Shown: positions 25,631 to 34,609 of the stretch, piece by piece
How the letters are laid out: each line of letters opens with the position of its first letter
How positions within the stretch are numbered: the first letter of the stretch is position 1
From: Hymenobacter metallilatus
GTDB taxonomy: Bacteria; Bacteroidota; Bacteroidia; Cytophagales; Hymenobacteraceae
NCBI RefSeq assembly: GCF_003944705.1
Contig: NZ_RWIS01000013.1
Span: forward strand, 1 to 64,000
Length of the DNA stretch: 64,000 nt
Reading direction: 5' to 3'
Made by a program: the position numbers and the translations under genes
Notes under the pieces: model-generated
The model's database searches: none
Told to the model about the DNA's origin: nothing
What the model saw: the letters and a program-made list of their open reading frames with translations, nothing else

Positions 25631-28186
25631 TTAGAAACGGGCAATAACGCGCAGGTTCACCAGGCGGCGCGACAGGAAGTTTGGCACCGAATACAGGCGA
25701 CCGTTCAGATCCTGGATGTAGTTATAGCCAGCCAGGTTATCAGCCCCCAGTACATTCAGCACTTCCAGGCTCATCCAGAGGGATTGTAGCTGTACCGCCG
25801 GTCCGTTGGCCTGCTCCACCGCAGTACGCAGGCTGAGTACCTTAGTGAAACCCAAATCGGCGCGCTTGTAGGAGCGGGTGAGCTTGCTGGTACCACGCAG
25901 ATCGGGTGCATCGGGCGGGCTGAATGGCAGGCCTGTGCCAAATACCAGATTCACGTAGCCCTTCACCGAAGGATTGCCGGGCAGATTATCCTGCAGGAAC
26001 ACTCCCAGATTCAGCCGTTGGTCGGAGGGCCGGCGGATGTAGCCTTTGGGCGTACGGCCGGTAACATTGCCGTTTTCATCGAAGATGTTGAGCGAGTCAG
26101 CAGCGAGGTTTTCGCGGGTAGTCAGTACCCCCAGACTAAACCACGACTCGGTACCGGGAATAAATTCCCCGCTTACCCGGGCATCGAGGCCGGCGGCATA
26201 GGCCCGGGCTTCGTTTTTGGCGGAATAGCGCAGCCGCACGTTGTCGATGTCATAGGGTACCACATCGGTGAGGTATTTGTAGTAGGCCTCGCTGGTAAAA
26301 CGAAACGGGCGCCCCCACTGGGTAAAGCGCAGCTCATTGCCCACAATTACGTGCAGGGAGCGTTGGGCCCGCAGGTTCAGGTTCAGGGCGCCCTCCTGGC
26401 TTTGTGGAGCCCCGGTCTGGTAACGCAGCTCCCGGTAGAAGGGCGGCTGATGGTACACGCCCGCGGCAGCCTTCCACGATATGCGGGGGTTGCGGGCGCT
26501 GGTGAAAGCATATTGCACCCGCGGACTCCAGGTAACTTGTCCGTTTACGGTCCAGTAACTCATGCGAGCCCCGTACGTGAGGGTACGCAGCGAGTCGAAG
26601 CGGAGGGTATGCTGCAGGTAGCCCTGGGTGCGGGTACTTTCCAGGTTCAACTCCGAGAGTAGCCGGGTCCGGCGGGAGTCGGGCACAAAATCGGCAGAAT
26701 CCGTGAAGCTGTACTCGTTCAGCGCATCCTGAATTCGCTCCCGGCCTACTTTCGCACCCCAGCGCACGGTGCTTCGCTCCCCGGGCGTCCAGGTGCCGCG
26801 GGTTTCTAGGGTGCCAATCCGCGCCGTGAGGTTGTTGCGCGAGTGCTGGAACCGGGAGCCAATGCCCCGGCGGTTGATATCGGAGCCAAAATCGGGGGAA
26901 TTCTGGTCCCGGTTGATTTCGGCAATGCTGTAGGCGGCCTCTACGTCGCGGTACTCAAACTCGCGCGAGTACAGCAGCCCCGCCAGCAACTCCAGCCGCA
27001 GGTTGCGCCCCACGTTGTGGCGCAGGTTGAGCCCGCCCTGATACATATCATACTGCATCCGCTCCTGGCCAGCGTAGCCAATGTAGAGGCGGGAAAGCTG
27101 ATTGGTGGCCGTACTGAATGTGCTCTGACCACTTTCCGGATTAAAGCGAAAGTCGTTATGGGATAGGGTCGTGAACACGCCCAGCGAGGTACGCTCCAGG
27201 TTATCCTTAGGACCCAGATTCACGGTAATCAGGCTTTGCCCATCGTAGAATGTGGGGTTGTAGCGCCCTTGCTGCTGCTGCAGAGAGTTGAACACGTAGG
27301 TGGCATTTTTGTAGCGCACCCCGGCCAGGTAGCTTACCCGCTTATTGGCCGAAGCCGCCCCGGCGTGCACCGTTCCGCCTACCAGGCTGGCCGTAGCCGA
27401 ACCCTCAAATTGCAGGGGCTGCTTGTACTCGATATTGAGCACCGAGGAAAGCTTGTCCCCATATTTCGGCTGCCAGCCCCCAGTGGAAAACTCTACCCTG
27501 CTCACCAGGTCGGGGTTGATGAAGCTGAGGCCTTCCTGCGCTGCCGCCGTTACCAGAAACGGGCGGTACACCTCAAACCCATTTACGTACACCAGGTTTT
27601 CTTCGTAGTTACCGCCCCGCACCGAATAGGTACTGGTCAGCTCGTTGGTGCTGGCTACACCCGGCAGGGTTTTCAGTACGGCCGAAAAGTCGCCGAACGG
27701 AGAGGGAATTTCCTTGGCCGTTCGTGGCTCCAGCTGCAGAATGCTTACCTGCTCGCGGGTATCCGTTGCATCGGAGCGCCCCCGAACCGTCACGTTGCCC
27801 AGGGCCCGGCTGTCTTCCTGCATGGTCAGGGCCAATTCCCGCTGGCTACCCAGGTCCAGCACCACCCGCTCGGTACGGTAGCCCAGCCGCCGGATCACCA
27901 GGACGGGGGCTTTGCCGCCGAGCGGCCGCACTACATTCAGGGCAAAGCGGCCCCGGTCGTCGGTGCTGCTCCCGCCGGGCATACCCTCCACCCCCACGGC
28001 TACCTGCTCCAGCGGCTGCCCAGCCGCGTCGCGCACGGTACCTGTTACCAGCACCCGGGCAGTTTGCTGGGCCCGTACGGTGGCCGAGCTGAGGCCAGCA
28101 GTCAGCACAACGGCCAGGGCAACCGGCCGGGGCGAGAACAGCAACCGGAGCCAGAGGGCCGATTGAGCGCGGAAAAATTGTGGCAT
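25631..28186 (-). CDS. TonB-dependent outer-membrane receptor
   Basis: The 851-aa protein has a signal sequence, a carboxypeptidase-regulatory-like domain (about residues 45-125, VTGTVRDAAGQPLEQVAVGV), a plug (about residues 145-255, with YSVRGGNYEENLVYVNGFEV) and a 22-strand-type beta-barrel ending with an aromatic residue (VRVIARF). It imports an unknown ligand across the outer membrane with energy from TonB-ExbBD. No SusD partner is adjacent, so a polysaccharide ligand is not indicated. The gene begins 10 bases after the rpe stop, so the two may be co-transcribed. Confidence 0.93.
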   Translation of the reverse strand: MPQFFRAQSALWLRLLFSPRPVALAVVLTAGLSSATVRAQQTARVLVTGTVRDAAGQPLEQVAVGVEGMPGGSSTDDRGRFALNVVRPLGGKAPVLVIRRLGYRTERVVLDLGSQRELALTMQEDSRALGNVTVRGRSDATDTREQVSILQLEPRTAKEIPSPFGDFSAVLKTLPGVASTNELTSTYSVRGGNYEENLVYVNGFEVYRPFLVTAAAQEGLSFINPDLVSRVEFSTGGWQPKYGDKLSSVLNIEYKQPLQFEGSATASLVGGTVHAGAASANKRVSYLAGVRYKNATYVFNSLQQQQGRYNPTFYDGQSLITVNLGPKDNLERTSLGVFTTLSHNDFRFNPESGQSTFSTATNQLSRLYIGYAGQERMQYDMYQGGLNLRHNVGRNLRLELLAGLLYSREFEYRDVEAAYSIAEINRDQNSPDFGSDINRRGIGSRFQHSRNNLTARIGTLETRGTWTPGERSTVRWGAKVGRERIQDALNEYSFTDSADFVPDSRRTRLLSELNLESTRTQGYLQHTLRFDSLRTLTYGARMSYWTVNGQVTWSPRVQYAFTSARNPRISWKAAAGVYHQPPFYRELRYQTGAPQSQEGALNLNLRAQRSLHVIVGNELRFTQWGRPFRFTSEAYYKYLTDVVPYDIDNVRLRYSAKNEARAYAAGLDARVSGEFIPGTESWFSLGVLTTRENLAADSLNIFDENGNVTGRTPKGYIRRPSDQRLNLGVFLQDNLPGNPSVKGYVNLVFGTGLPFSPPDAPDLRGTSKLTRSYKRADLGFTKVLSLRTAVEQANGPAVQLQSLWMSLEVLNVLGADNLAGYNYIQDLNGRLYSVPNFLSRRLVNLRVIARF

Positions 28187-28196
28187 CCGCAGTGGG

Positions 28197-28898
28197 TTAA
28201 CGAAAATCCTGCTGTTCGGCAGAGGCGGTCAGCTGCTGCCGCATCTGGGCCAGGGTGGCCACGGGGTCGGGTGAGCTGAACACGAACGAGCCAGCCACCA
28301 GCGCATCGGCGCCGGCATCCACCAGGGCCTGGGCATTGTCCAGGGTTACGCCCCCGTCAATTTCAATTAACGCCTCCGAGCCACAATCGACCAGCAGCTC
28401 TTTCAGCGCCGCTACCTTCCGGAGTGTGTTCGGAATAAAGGCCTGCCCGCCAAAACCGGGATTCACCGACATAATCAGTACCAGATCCAGGTCGGGGGCA
28501 ATGTCTTCCAGCACGCTCACCGGCGTGTGTGGATTGAGGGCTACCCCGGCGCGGCAGCCCAGCTGCCTGATTTGCTGCACAACCCGGTGCAGGTGGGGGC
28601 AGGCTTCGTAATGGACCGTAATGTTGGCAGCCCCGGCGTCGCGGAAGGCACTGAGATAGTGCTGAGGCTCCTCAATCATCAGGTGCACATCGATGGGTTG
28701 CTTGGCATGGCGATGTACGGCCTGTAGCACCGGAATCCCGAACGAGATGTTTGGTACAAACCGGCCGTCCATTACATCGAAGTGCAACCAGTCGGCGGCG
28801 GAGGCGGCCAGGCGCTCTGTTTCAAATTGCAGATTACCAAAGTCGGCGGCAAGAAGCGAGGGCGCCAGCAACGGCGCCATACGACGGGTTGAGTTCAT
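28197..28898 (-). CDS. rpe: Ribulose-phosphate 3-epimerase
   Basis: Rpe (233 aa) interconverts ribulose-5-phosphate and xylulose-5-phosphate in the pentose phosphate pathway. Signature segments are LAPSLLAADFGNL, HFDVMDGRFVPNISFG, VDVHLMIEEP-type IDVHLMIEEP, IMSVNPGFGGQ and IEIDGGVTLDN. I start at the ATG at 28898; MAPLLAPSLL at 28880 is an alternative. A longer open frame upstream adds about 115 residues without conserved character and is rejected. Confidence 0.95.
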   Translation of the reverse strand: MNSTRRMAPLLAPSLLAADFGNLQFETERLAASAADWLHFDVMDGRFVPNISFGIPVLQAVHRHAKQPIDVHLMIEEPQHYLSAFRDAGAANITVHYEACPHLHRVVQQIRQLGCRAGVALNPHTPVSVLEDIAPDLDLVLIMSVNPGFGGQAFIPNTLRKVAALKELLVDCGSEALIEIDGGVTLDNAQALVDAGADALVAGSFVFSSPDPVATLAQMRQQLTASAEQQDFR

Positions 28899-28986
28899 AG
28901 CGCGAAAGTAACTGAATAACCGCGCATAACTGAAACCGGCCTGGAAATGATGAGTACGAGCAGGGCAGCCGCCTACCAAAGCCGGA

Positions 28987-29002
28987 GCCTCCGTACGGAG
29001 GC
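28987..29002. repeat. 16-base perfect palindrome
   Basis: GCCTCCGTACGGAGGC lies in the gap downstream of the 109-aa gene, so it could be a hairpin at the end of that transcript. No T-run follows. Confidence 0.5.
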
Positions 29003-29113
29003 CCCTGGCTACGCTGCGGAGCCCCTGCTCCTGAACGTATGCACTGCCTGAACCCGTACAGAGGCTCCAAAAAATTATCTGATCCGACACAAGGCCGGGC
29101 CGGGACCCGCTGC

Positions 29114-29443
29114 CTACTTGGTAGCCGGCTCTTTGTCCCACACGCGCCAGTCGAGCTTGCCGTCTTCGGTTTTGCGCAGAAATACCGTCTGGTCGTCGTC
29201 CTGCCGCTTCCCAAACGTGACGTCGCCGCGGCAGTCTAAGCATTTAAGGGAGGTGTACTTAAACTTATCCTGGGCCACGCGGGCAGTCAAATCCAGATTA
29301 TCGGAGCCGCAGAGGCCGCATTTGGCCACGTCCGGGAAGCTCAGCCGGTCGTACTCGGCTACTACTTCATGAAAGTTGGCACCTTGTACGGTAAAATGAA
29401 ACTGGCGCTTACCCAAGCGCTTGGTGACCATCATTTGAAGCAT
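29114..29443 (-). CDS. Hypothetical zinc-ribbon protein
   Basis: The 109-aa protein has CGLCGSDNLD (about residue 42) and CLDCRGDV (about residue 68), a four-Cys zinc-ribbon pattern. The flanking segments are charged and the protein has no signal peptide. Family and role are unknown; similar ribbons occur in DNA- or RNA-binding accessory proteins. Internal ATG codons at residues 4 and 5 are possible alternative starts. Confidence 0.7.
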   Translation of the reverse strand: MLQMMVTKRLGKRQFHFTVQGANFHEVVAEYDRLSFPDVAKCGLCGSDNLDLTARVAQDKFKYTSLKCLDCRGDVTFGKRQDDDQTVFLRKTEDGKLDWRVWDKEPATK

Positions 29444-29571
29444 GGGAGAGAAAGTTAGAAATGAAATTGGGAGAGTGAGGTACTGCCTGACAACATAGGC
29501 AACTGGTAAATCATTGCCAATTTACTAAAAATATTTGCCTTCATAAACCAAGCTAAATAATTTAGTAAAAT

Positions 29572-29628
29572 ATCTTTTCACCCAAAAAAAGCAGGCCGAC
29601 GCAGCCTGCTTTTTTTGGGTGAAAAGAT
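29572..29628. terminator. Bidirectional terminator, 25-bp perfect stem
   Basis: Arms 29572-29596 and 29604-29628 are perfectly complementary with a 7-base loop and contain A7/T7 runs, serving the subtilase gene on minus (ending at 29642). TTTACTAAA and TTTAGTAAA (29521-29569) form a second, weaker repeat beside it. Confidence 0.9.
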
Positions 29629-29641
29629 GTGAGCTAGGCCG

Positions 29642-31348
29642 TTACAGCTTTACGAATCGTACCGTGCGTTGCTCGCGGCCATTGCTGACGCGGCAGGTAT
29701 ATACGCCCTTCGTCAGCACGCCAGGCTGCAGGCGCACGGCGGCGGCCGAGGTGGGAGCAATTCGCTGCTCCGCTACCAGAGCGCCGCGGGCATCAAAGAT
29801 GCGCACCTGCAGGGGCGTCGACTGAAAATCAACGGCGAGCTGCAAGTACAGCTCATCGTCTTTGCTGGGATTGGGGTAGATAAGCAAATCCTGGCGGGGT
29901 GCGGGCGGAGCGGCGGCCAGCGGGGCCCCGGGGTTGGCCAGGTTATAGGCCCGCACAAAGTTGGGAATGCCGTAGCCAATGTCGTCGTTGGGGGTGAGGG
30001 CACGGGTGCCGGAACGCTGCAGGAAGCCAATTACCTGCTGGGCCGTGAGCGTAGGGTTAGCCTGCCAGAAGCCGGCAACCATTCCGGCCAGCACCGGGCA
30101 GGAATACGAGGTACCGTTGCCCCGGGCCACCACCCCGCTAGGCGTAACTATGGCCGTTTGCACACCCATTGCCGCCAGGTTCGGCTTGATGCGGCCATCG
30201 GCGGTAGGCCCCCGGGAGCTGAACCCGGCCACCACGGATAGAGAATCGGTAGCCCCTACCGTCAGAATAGAATCAGCATCGGCCGGGGCGGTGATGTAGC
30301 GCCAGTTGTTGTTGCCTTCGTTGCCTGCTGAGCTCACCACTACCATGCCCACCCGCGCGGCCACAGTGGCCGCCCGCGTAGATAGCGCCGTACGGCCGTT
30401 CATGTTGGCGTAAGTGTAGTCAACGGAAGGATAATCAAAGGTGCTGTAGCCCAGTGAGGAGCTGATGATATCTACTCCGGCCGAGTCGGCTTTTTCGGCG
30501 GCAATCAGCCAGTTTGCTTCCTCTACCGGATGCTCCGAGAAAATATCCTCCGTAATAAACAGGCGGAAAGTAGCTTTGGGGGCCGTACCGATATACAGGC
30601 CCGACTGGTTACCCCCTATCGTGGATAAACAGTGCGTACCATGACTGTCGCGCTGGAATACCTGCGTGGTTTTCTCCACTACATTAAAGGTACTGGCCAG
30701 CCGCTGGTCCTGGAAAATACCAGCAAACTGGGACGCCGTGTTCACCCCCGGAAAACCGGCATCGAATACGGCAATCTGCATGCCTTCGCCCCGGAAACCG
30801 GCATCGTGCATTTGCACTGCGCCCAGCATCTGGGCCTGGGTGAAAGCTTTGCCATATTGGCTGCGGGTGCCGCGCTCCAGGGCTAAGGGCTCATCGGCAT
30901 CGTCGCCTTTCGGCTTGCGGGTACCCGCTACCCCGCGGTTGAGGGTTTGGGCCGAGCGTACGCAGGGCAGGGCCTGCACCTGCTGGAGCGTGGCCGAGTC
31001 GCAGGCCACAATGGCGGCGTTAAACCAGCGCGACGTGTACCAGAGCTGTGCCCCGGCCACCGCCTTCACCTGCTGTACATACGCCGGCGACACCGGCAAG
31101 TCGCGCGGTAGCACGGCAATGTTCTGGCGTTGGCGCCGCTGAATGGCCCGGGCCGAGAGAAACGCCTGGGGCTGAGAAACCGTGTAGGGAGTACCGGCTT
31201 TGTCCTTGAAGTAGACTAAGTGTTTGCGCACGGTACCAGCCGTTTTGGCGGGAGTGCCCGCCGGTAGCTGAGGACCAGGGCCAGCGGCCAGCGCAACAAA
31301 AGCTGGTACGCTCAGACCAGCAGCAAGCAGAAAACGGGATAGAACCAT
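29642..31348 (-). CDS. Subtilisin-family (S8) serine peptidase with T9SS sorting domain
   Basis: The 568-aa protein is a secreted protease. The catalytic triad is in QIAVFDAGFPG (Asp, about residue 194), RDSHGTHCLS (His, about residue 236) and GNGTSYSCPVLAG (Ser, about residue 413), with the oxyanion Asn in SSAGNEGNNN. The C-terminal 80 residues (LLIYPNPSKDDELYLQL to RTVRFVKL) are a type A sorting domain of the type IX secretion system, which directs proteins to the surface. The region before the Asp motif is a typical inhibitor-like propeptide. The ATG at 31348 starts a good signal peptide. Confidence 0.93.
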   Translation of the reverse strand: MVLSRFLLAAGLSVPAFVALAAGPGPQLPAGTPAKTAGTVRKHLVYFKDKAGTPYTVSQPQAFLSARAIQRRQRQNIAVLPRDLPVSPAYVQQVKAVAGAQLWYTSRWFNAAIVACDSATLQQVQALPCVRSAQTLNRGVAGTRKPKGDDADEPLALERGTRSQYGKAFTQAQMLGAVQMHDAGFRGEGMQIAVFDAGFPGVNTASQFAGIFQDQRLASTFNVVEKTTQVFQRDSHGTHCLSTIGGNQSGLYIGTAPKATFRLFITEDIFSEHPVEEANWLIAAEKADSAGVDIISSSLGYSTFDYPSVDYTYANMNGRTALSTRAATVAARVGMVVVSSAGNEGNNNWRYITAPADADSILTVGATDSLSVVAGFSSRGPTADGRIKPNLAAMGVQTAIVTPSGVVARGNGTSYSCPVLAGMVAGFWQANPTLTAQQVIGFLQRSGTRALTPNDDIGYGIPNFVRAYNLANPGAPLAAAPPAPRQDLLIYPNPSKDDELYLQLAVDFQSTPLQVRIFDARGALVAEQRIAPTSAAAVRLQPGVLTKGVYTCRVSNGREQRTVRFVKL

Positions 31349-31443
31349 TCGGAGCACGAATTGACGTGCCGGAAGATACAAACGAATCCGGGGAATTCAC
31401 AGGCTCCGGCACGTTTTGCCAGGTGGCGGGGTGGGTAACAAAA

Positions 31444-31486
31444 CCCGAAGCCCCGCTGAAATTACTATATCCAGCGGGGCTTCGGG
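31444..31486 (-). terminator. Terminator of the 31509-32267 lipoprotein gene
   Basis: CCCGAAGCCCCGCTG and CAGCGGGGCTTCGGG pair perfectly over 15 bp; on the minus strand TTTTGTT follows the stem. Confidence 0.85.
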
Positions 31487-31508
31487 CTGAGGCTAAGGGC
31501 GGTAGCGC

Positions 31509-32267
31509 CTACCTGCCGCTTTCAATCAATACCTCACTGCGCGACTGGCCTTGGTAGATGAAAGCAGGATTAGGCGTGCAGTTGCCGCTTCCGCAATAGA
31601 TTAGTCGCCGCCGAACCCGATAAACCGGCCCGACATTTTTGGCAAACGTGGTGCGCTTAACTGTATAGTAAAAGATGTTAACATCAAATTTAACGTCGTT
31701 GAGCGTCGTAATGGTTGATTCGTAGGCGTACGTTTTGCCAGCCCGCGTGATGCTGAATGGCTGATCTACCTGCGTGTAAAAACGATTAGGCTCCCGGTTG
31801 ACCGTCCGGGAAGTATCAGGAGAGTAGAAAGCATTGGTATTCCACGCCTTGCCCTCCGCCACCGGAAACACCAGCTCTACCGAGCCTCGGTTGTTACGCT
31901 GCTCCGCAATGTATTGGGGGGCAACCGTTACGGTCAGAATTGAGTCAACTGCCCAGGCATCCGTGGCTGTGGCCCGGCGGGAGCGTACAACCTGATACAC
32001 CGGCCGTCCCGTGGCATCAGGACTAAGCTCGGCGGCTACCTGCTCCCGGAATTGAAAGCGACTCGCCTTCGGCACATTATTGTTCCAACTGGTGTCCGCT
32101 ACCTCGTAAATACGGTAGGTACCCACCTCCAAGGGGTAATATTCGGGGCCCGGATTAGGTAGTATCTCTGTCTCATTCTGACAGCCAACCAGCATGGCGG
32201 CCAGCAAAGTGCCTGAAAGCAGCCAACGGGCAGCCCGTCGGGTATAACCAGTATATTTCTTTTTCAT
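31509..32267 (-). CDS. Hypothetical lipoprotein
   Basis: The 252-aa protein begins MKKKYTGYTRRAARWLLSGT and has a lipobox LVGC at about residue 29. The mature part starts with a polar linker, then PLEVGTYRIYEVADTSW, a pattern common in small Bacteroidota lipoproteins with a beta-sandwich fold. A Cys pair (YCGSGNC) lies near the C-terminus. No function can be assigned. Confidence 0.75.
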   Translation of the reverse strand: MKKKYTGYTRRAARWLLSGTLLAAMLVGCQNETEILPNPGPEYYPLEVGTYRIYEVADTSWNNNVPKASRFQFREQVAAELSPDATGRPVYQVVRSRRATATDAWAVDSILTVTVAPQYIAEQRNNRGSVELVFPVAEGKAWNTNAFYSPDTSRTVNREPNRFYTQVDQPFSITRAGKTYAYESTITTLNDVKFDVNIFYYTVKRTTFAKNVGPVYRVRRRLIYCGSGNCTPNPAFIYQGQSRSEVLIESGR

Positions 32268-32380
32268 CGGGGTCAATTAATAGTCTGAAAGTAGCAACGG
32301 TTTGCGGAACGTTAACTGATAGATTTTAAACGGACGCTCACCCTCCTCCGTTCCACCTATCTGCAGGGTTACTCCGCTAA

Positions 32381-32418
32381 TACAAGGCGGCCCCGGTTAA
32401 CGTCGGGGCCACCTTGTA
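32381..32418 (-). terminator. mnmA terminator
   Basis: TACAAGGCGGCCCC and GGGGCCACCTTGTA pair with one mismatch around an 8-10 base loop, downstream of mnmA on the minus strand. Confidence 0.75.
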
Positions 32419-32445
32419 TTGTGTAAATACACACGGCAAGCTGAG

Positions 32446-33591
32446 TTAGCCGGCCACCACCGCCACGGAGGGCTCAGGAATTTCGCCGATGGTGTGGCGC
32501 TCAATCCAGCCGCCGCCCAGTACATCCTGCCCGTCGTAGAACACGGCGGCCTGGCCGGGCGTCACGGCGTGCACAGCCTCCTCGAAGTACACGAAGATTT
32601 TGTCTCCCTTCTGTTCCAGGAAGGCCGGGGAGCCGTCGTGGTTGTAGCGGATTTTGGTGGTGCTGGGCACCAGGCCGCGGCCTTCCAGGGAAGCGTATTT
32701 GCCCATATTGAGCTTGCCCACCACCGTGCGGGTGCTGGCCAGATCATCGAAGTTGCCGAGCACCACCCGGTTGGTTTCGGGGTCAATGGCCGTTACGTAG
32801 GCCGGAAAGCCCAGCGCCACACCCAGCCCCTTGCGCTGCCCGATAGTGTAAAACGGGTAGCCCTCGTGCTTGCCTACCACTGTGCCGTCGCGCAGCACAA
32901 ACTCGCCCCCGGCCACGCGCTCCTCCAGGCCCGGCACCCGGCGGCGCAGAAAGCCGCGGTAGTCGTTATCCGGAATAAAGCAGATTTCGTAGCTCTCGGG
33001 CTTGTTCACCAGCTCGGTAAAGCCCCGTTCCCGGGCGAAGTCGTAGATGGCCGTTTTGCGCAGCTGGCCCAGCGGGAACAACGTGCGGGCCAGGCTCTCC
33101 TGGGTTACGCCCCAGAGAGCGTAGCTTTGGTCCTTATTATCATCGAGGCCCTTGCTGATGACGTAGCGGCCATTTTCGTGGCGCACCTGGGCGTAGTGGC
33201 CGGTGGCAATGAACTCGCAGCCCAGCTGGTCAGCGCGGCGCAGCAGGGCATCCCACTTGATGTGAGTGTTACAAAGCACGCAGGGGTTGGGCGTGCGCCC
33301 GGCCAGGTATTCCTCGGTGAAGTTGCTGATAACAAAGTCGCCGAATTCGTCGCGGATGTCGATGATGTAGTGTGGGAAGCCCAGTTCCACGGCAATCTGC
33401 CGGGCATCGTTGATGCTGTCGAGGGAGCAGCAGCCGGTTTCCTTCTTGCTGCCGCCCGCCGAGGCGTAATCCCAGGTTTTCATGGTCATCCCGACCACCT
33501 CATACCCTTGCTCGTGCAGCATTACGGCTGCCACGGAGCTGTCGATGCCGCCGCTCATGGCGACGAGCACCCGTCCTTTCGTTGTATTCAT
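32446..33591 (-). CDS. mnmA: tRNA 2-thiouridylase MnmA
   Basis: MnmA (381 aa) thiolates U34 of tRNA Lys, Glu and Gln. It has the PP-loop VAMSGGIDSSV for ATP, the catalytic Cys in TPNPCVLCN (about residue 105) and the second Cys in YEICFIPDN (about residue 203). The ATG at 33591 gives the normal N-terminus MNTTKGRVLVAMSGG. An exact TATCTTTG box lies upstream. The gene is divergent from the TrpF-like gene. Confidence 0.96.
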   Translation of the reverse strand: MNTTKGRVLVAMSGGIDSSVAAVMLHEQGYEVVGMTMKTWDYASAGGSKKETGCCSLDSINDARQIAVELGFPHYIIDIRDEFGDFVISNFTEEYLAGRTPNPCVLCNTHIKWDALLRRADQLGCEFIATGHYAQVRHENGRYVISKGLDDNKDQSYALWGVTQESLARTLFPLGQLRKTAIYDFARERGFTELVNKPESYEICFIPDNDYRGFLRRRVPGLEERVAGGEFVLRDGTVVGKHEGYPFYTIGQRKGLGVALGFPAYVTAIDPETNRVVLGNFDDLASTRTVVGKLNMGKYASLEGRGLVPSTTKIRYNHDGSPAFLEQKGDKIFVYFEEAVHAVTPGQAAVFYDGQDVLGGGWIERHTIGEIPEPSVAVVAG

Positions 33592-33639
33592 ACGTGAATC
33601 AAATTGCGCCCGAAGCGTGAAAGGTTCCGGCCGAATATG

Positions 33640-33647
33640 CAAAGATA
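33640..33647 (-). promoter_or_regulatory. -7 box TATCTTTG of mnmA
   Basis: Exact TAnnTTTG match on the minus strand, 49 bases before the mnmA ATG. Confidence 0.55.
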
Positions 33648-33651
33648 CTCG

Positions 33652-33790
33652 GTTGGTAGTTGTTAGTTGCTGGTTGTTGGGCTGGAGGTGCGGTCATCCT
33701 TCAGCTGTCGTCTGCTCGCAAAGAGCCGGTTTGCGTTAGGCTGTTCCGGTATAGGTTCGCAGAGAGTTGCGCGGACGACAACTATCAACT
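33652..33790. repeat. Inverted-repeat element between mnmA and the TrpF-like gene
   Basis: GTTGGTAGTTGTTAGTTGC (33652-33670) is loosely mirrored by GACGACAACTATCAACT (33774-33790). It uses the same words as the his-operon elements but has more mismatches and a long loop. Confidence 0.6.
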
Positions 33791-33866
33791 CATTTCCCCG
33801 AATATTGCAGGCGCAATGCCGGCAGGCCGGCTTGCTTTCCTCAGACCCTTCTTATTTGTTTTGCTT

Positions 33867-34490
33867 ATGGCTTTGCTAGTTCCCGTGATGGTGCGCGGCA
33901 TCAATAACCTGTCGGATGCCCGGTACTGTGCCGGCATGGGGGCCGATTCGCTTACGTTTCGGCTCGACCCGGCTTTTGCTGACTACCTGACTCCCGAGGC
34001 CATGCAGGAGCTCAGCGGCTGGGTGGCCGGTGTGCAGCTCATTGGCGAGTTCGACACCCTGCCTGTGGCTGAAATCAACGCCCTGGTTCAGCAATGTGGC
34101 TTGCAGGCGGTGCTGCTACACCGCCGCCGCCCCGCCGACGAGTTGGCCCAGCTGACCGTTCCGGCCCTCAAGCTGACCTCCTGGATTCCCGATATGATGC
34201 CCGAAGACGTGGACCTGCGCTTCCGGGAGCAGGCCCCGCACTACCAGGGCTTTGTGCTGGCCACCCCGCCCTTCCCCCTGCCCAATGCGGCCGCCATGCT
34301 GCGCCTCACCGAGCAGGCCCGCACGTATACCATCTGGCTTGGGGCCGGCTTTGCGCCCGATACCCTGCGGACGCTGGCCGATACCGTCCGGCCCGCGGGC
34401 ATCGTACTGCAGGGCGGCGACGAAATCAAGCCCGGCCTGCGCGACTTCGACGAAATGGAGGCCGTATTTGAGCAGTTAGAGACGGAGTAG
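33867..34490 (+). CDS. TrpF-fold protein without the catalytic cysteine
   Basis: The 207-aa protein matches the phosphoribosylanthranilate isomerase fold end to end: PVMVRGINNLSDARYCAGMG aligns with the K-I-C-G-I-T-x-x-x-D-A start of TrpF, and IVLQGGDEIKPGLRDFDEME aligns with its C-terminal SSGVE-x-x-P-G-x-K-D. The catalytic Cys (K-I-C-G) is replaced by Arg (M-V-R-G), so normal TrpF activity is unlikely. I start at the ATG at 33867 because TrpF proteins begin here and the length (about 205 aa) then fits; earlier starts add a hydrophobic N-terminus. No trp genes are nearby. The role is unknown; a regulatory or altered-substrate role is speculation. Confidence 0.7.
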   Translation: MALLVPVMVRGINNLSDARYCAGMGADSLTFRLDPAFADYLTPEAMQELSGWVAGVQLIGEFDTLPVAEINALVQQCGLQAVLLHRRRPADELAQLTVPALKLTSWIPDMMPEDVDLRFREQAPHYQGFVLATPPFPLPNAAAMLRLTEQARTYTIWLGAGFAPDTLRTLADTVRPAGIVLQGGDEIKPGLRDFDEMEAVFEQLETE

Positions 34491-34609
34491 CACAAGCCGC
34501 AAGAGCCTGCACCCTGAAGCTGGACTTCGGCCTGCGCTGGAGGGCAATACCCTGCTTACGCGGGCTGGGGCCCTGGTTCGGGGTACAACTTTTTTCAGTC
34601 GGGCTTGGG

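Noticed and set aside
28899..29243. N-terminal extension of rpe by about 115 residues
   Set aside because: Unconserved, overlaps the 109-aa gene on the same strand; Rpe begins at MNSTRRMAPLLAPS.
33660..33866. Upstream start for the TrpF-like protein giving 276 residues
   Set aside because: The added part crosses an inverted-repeat element and a hydrophobic stretch; TrpF proteins start at the position of the ATG at 33867.
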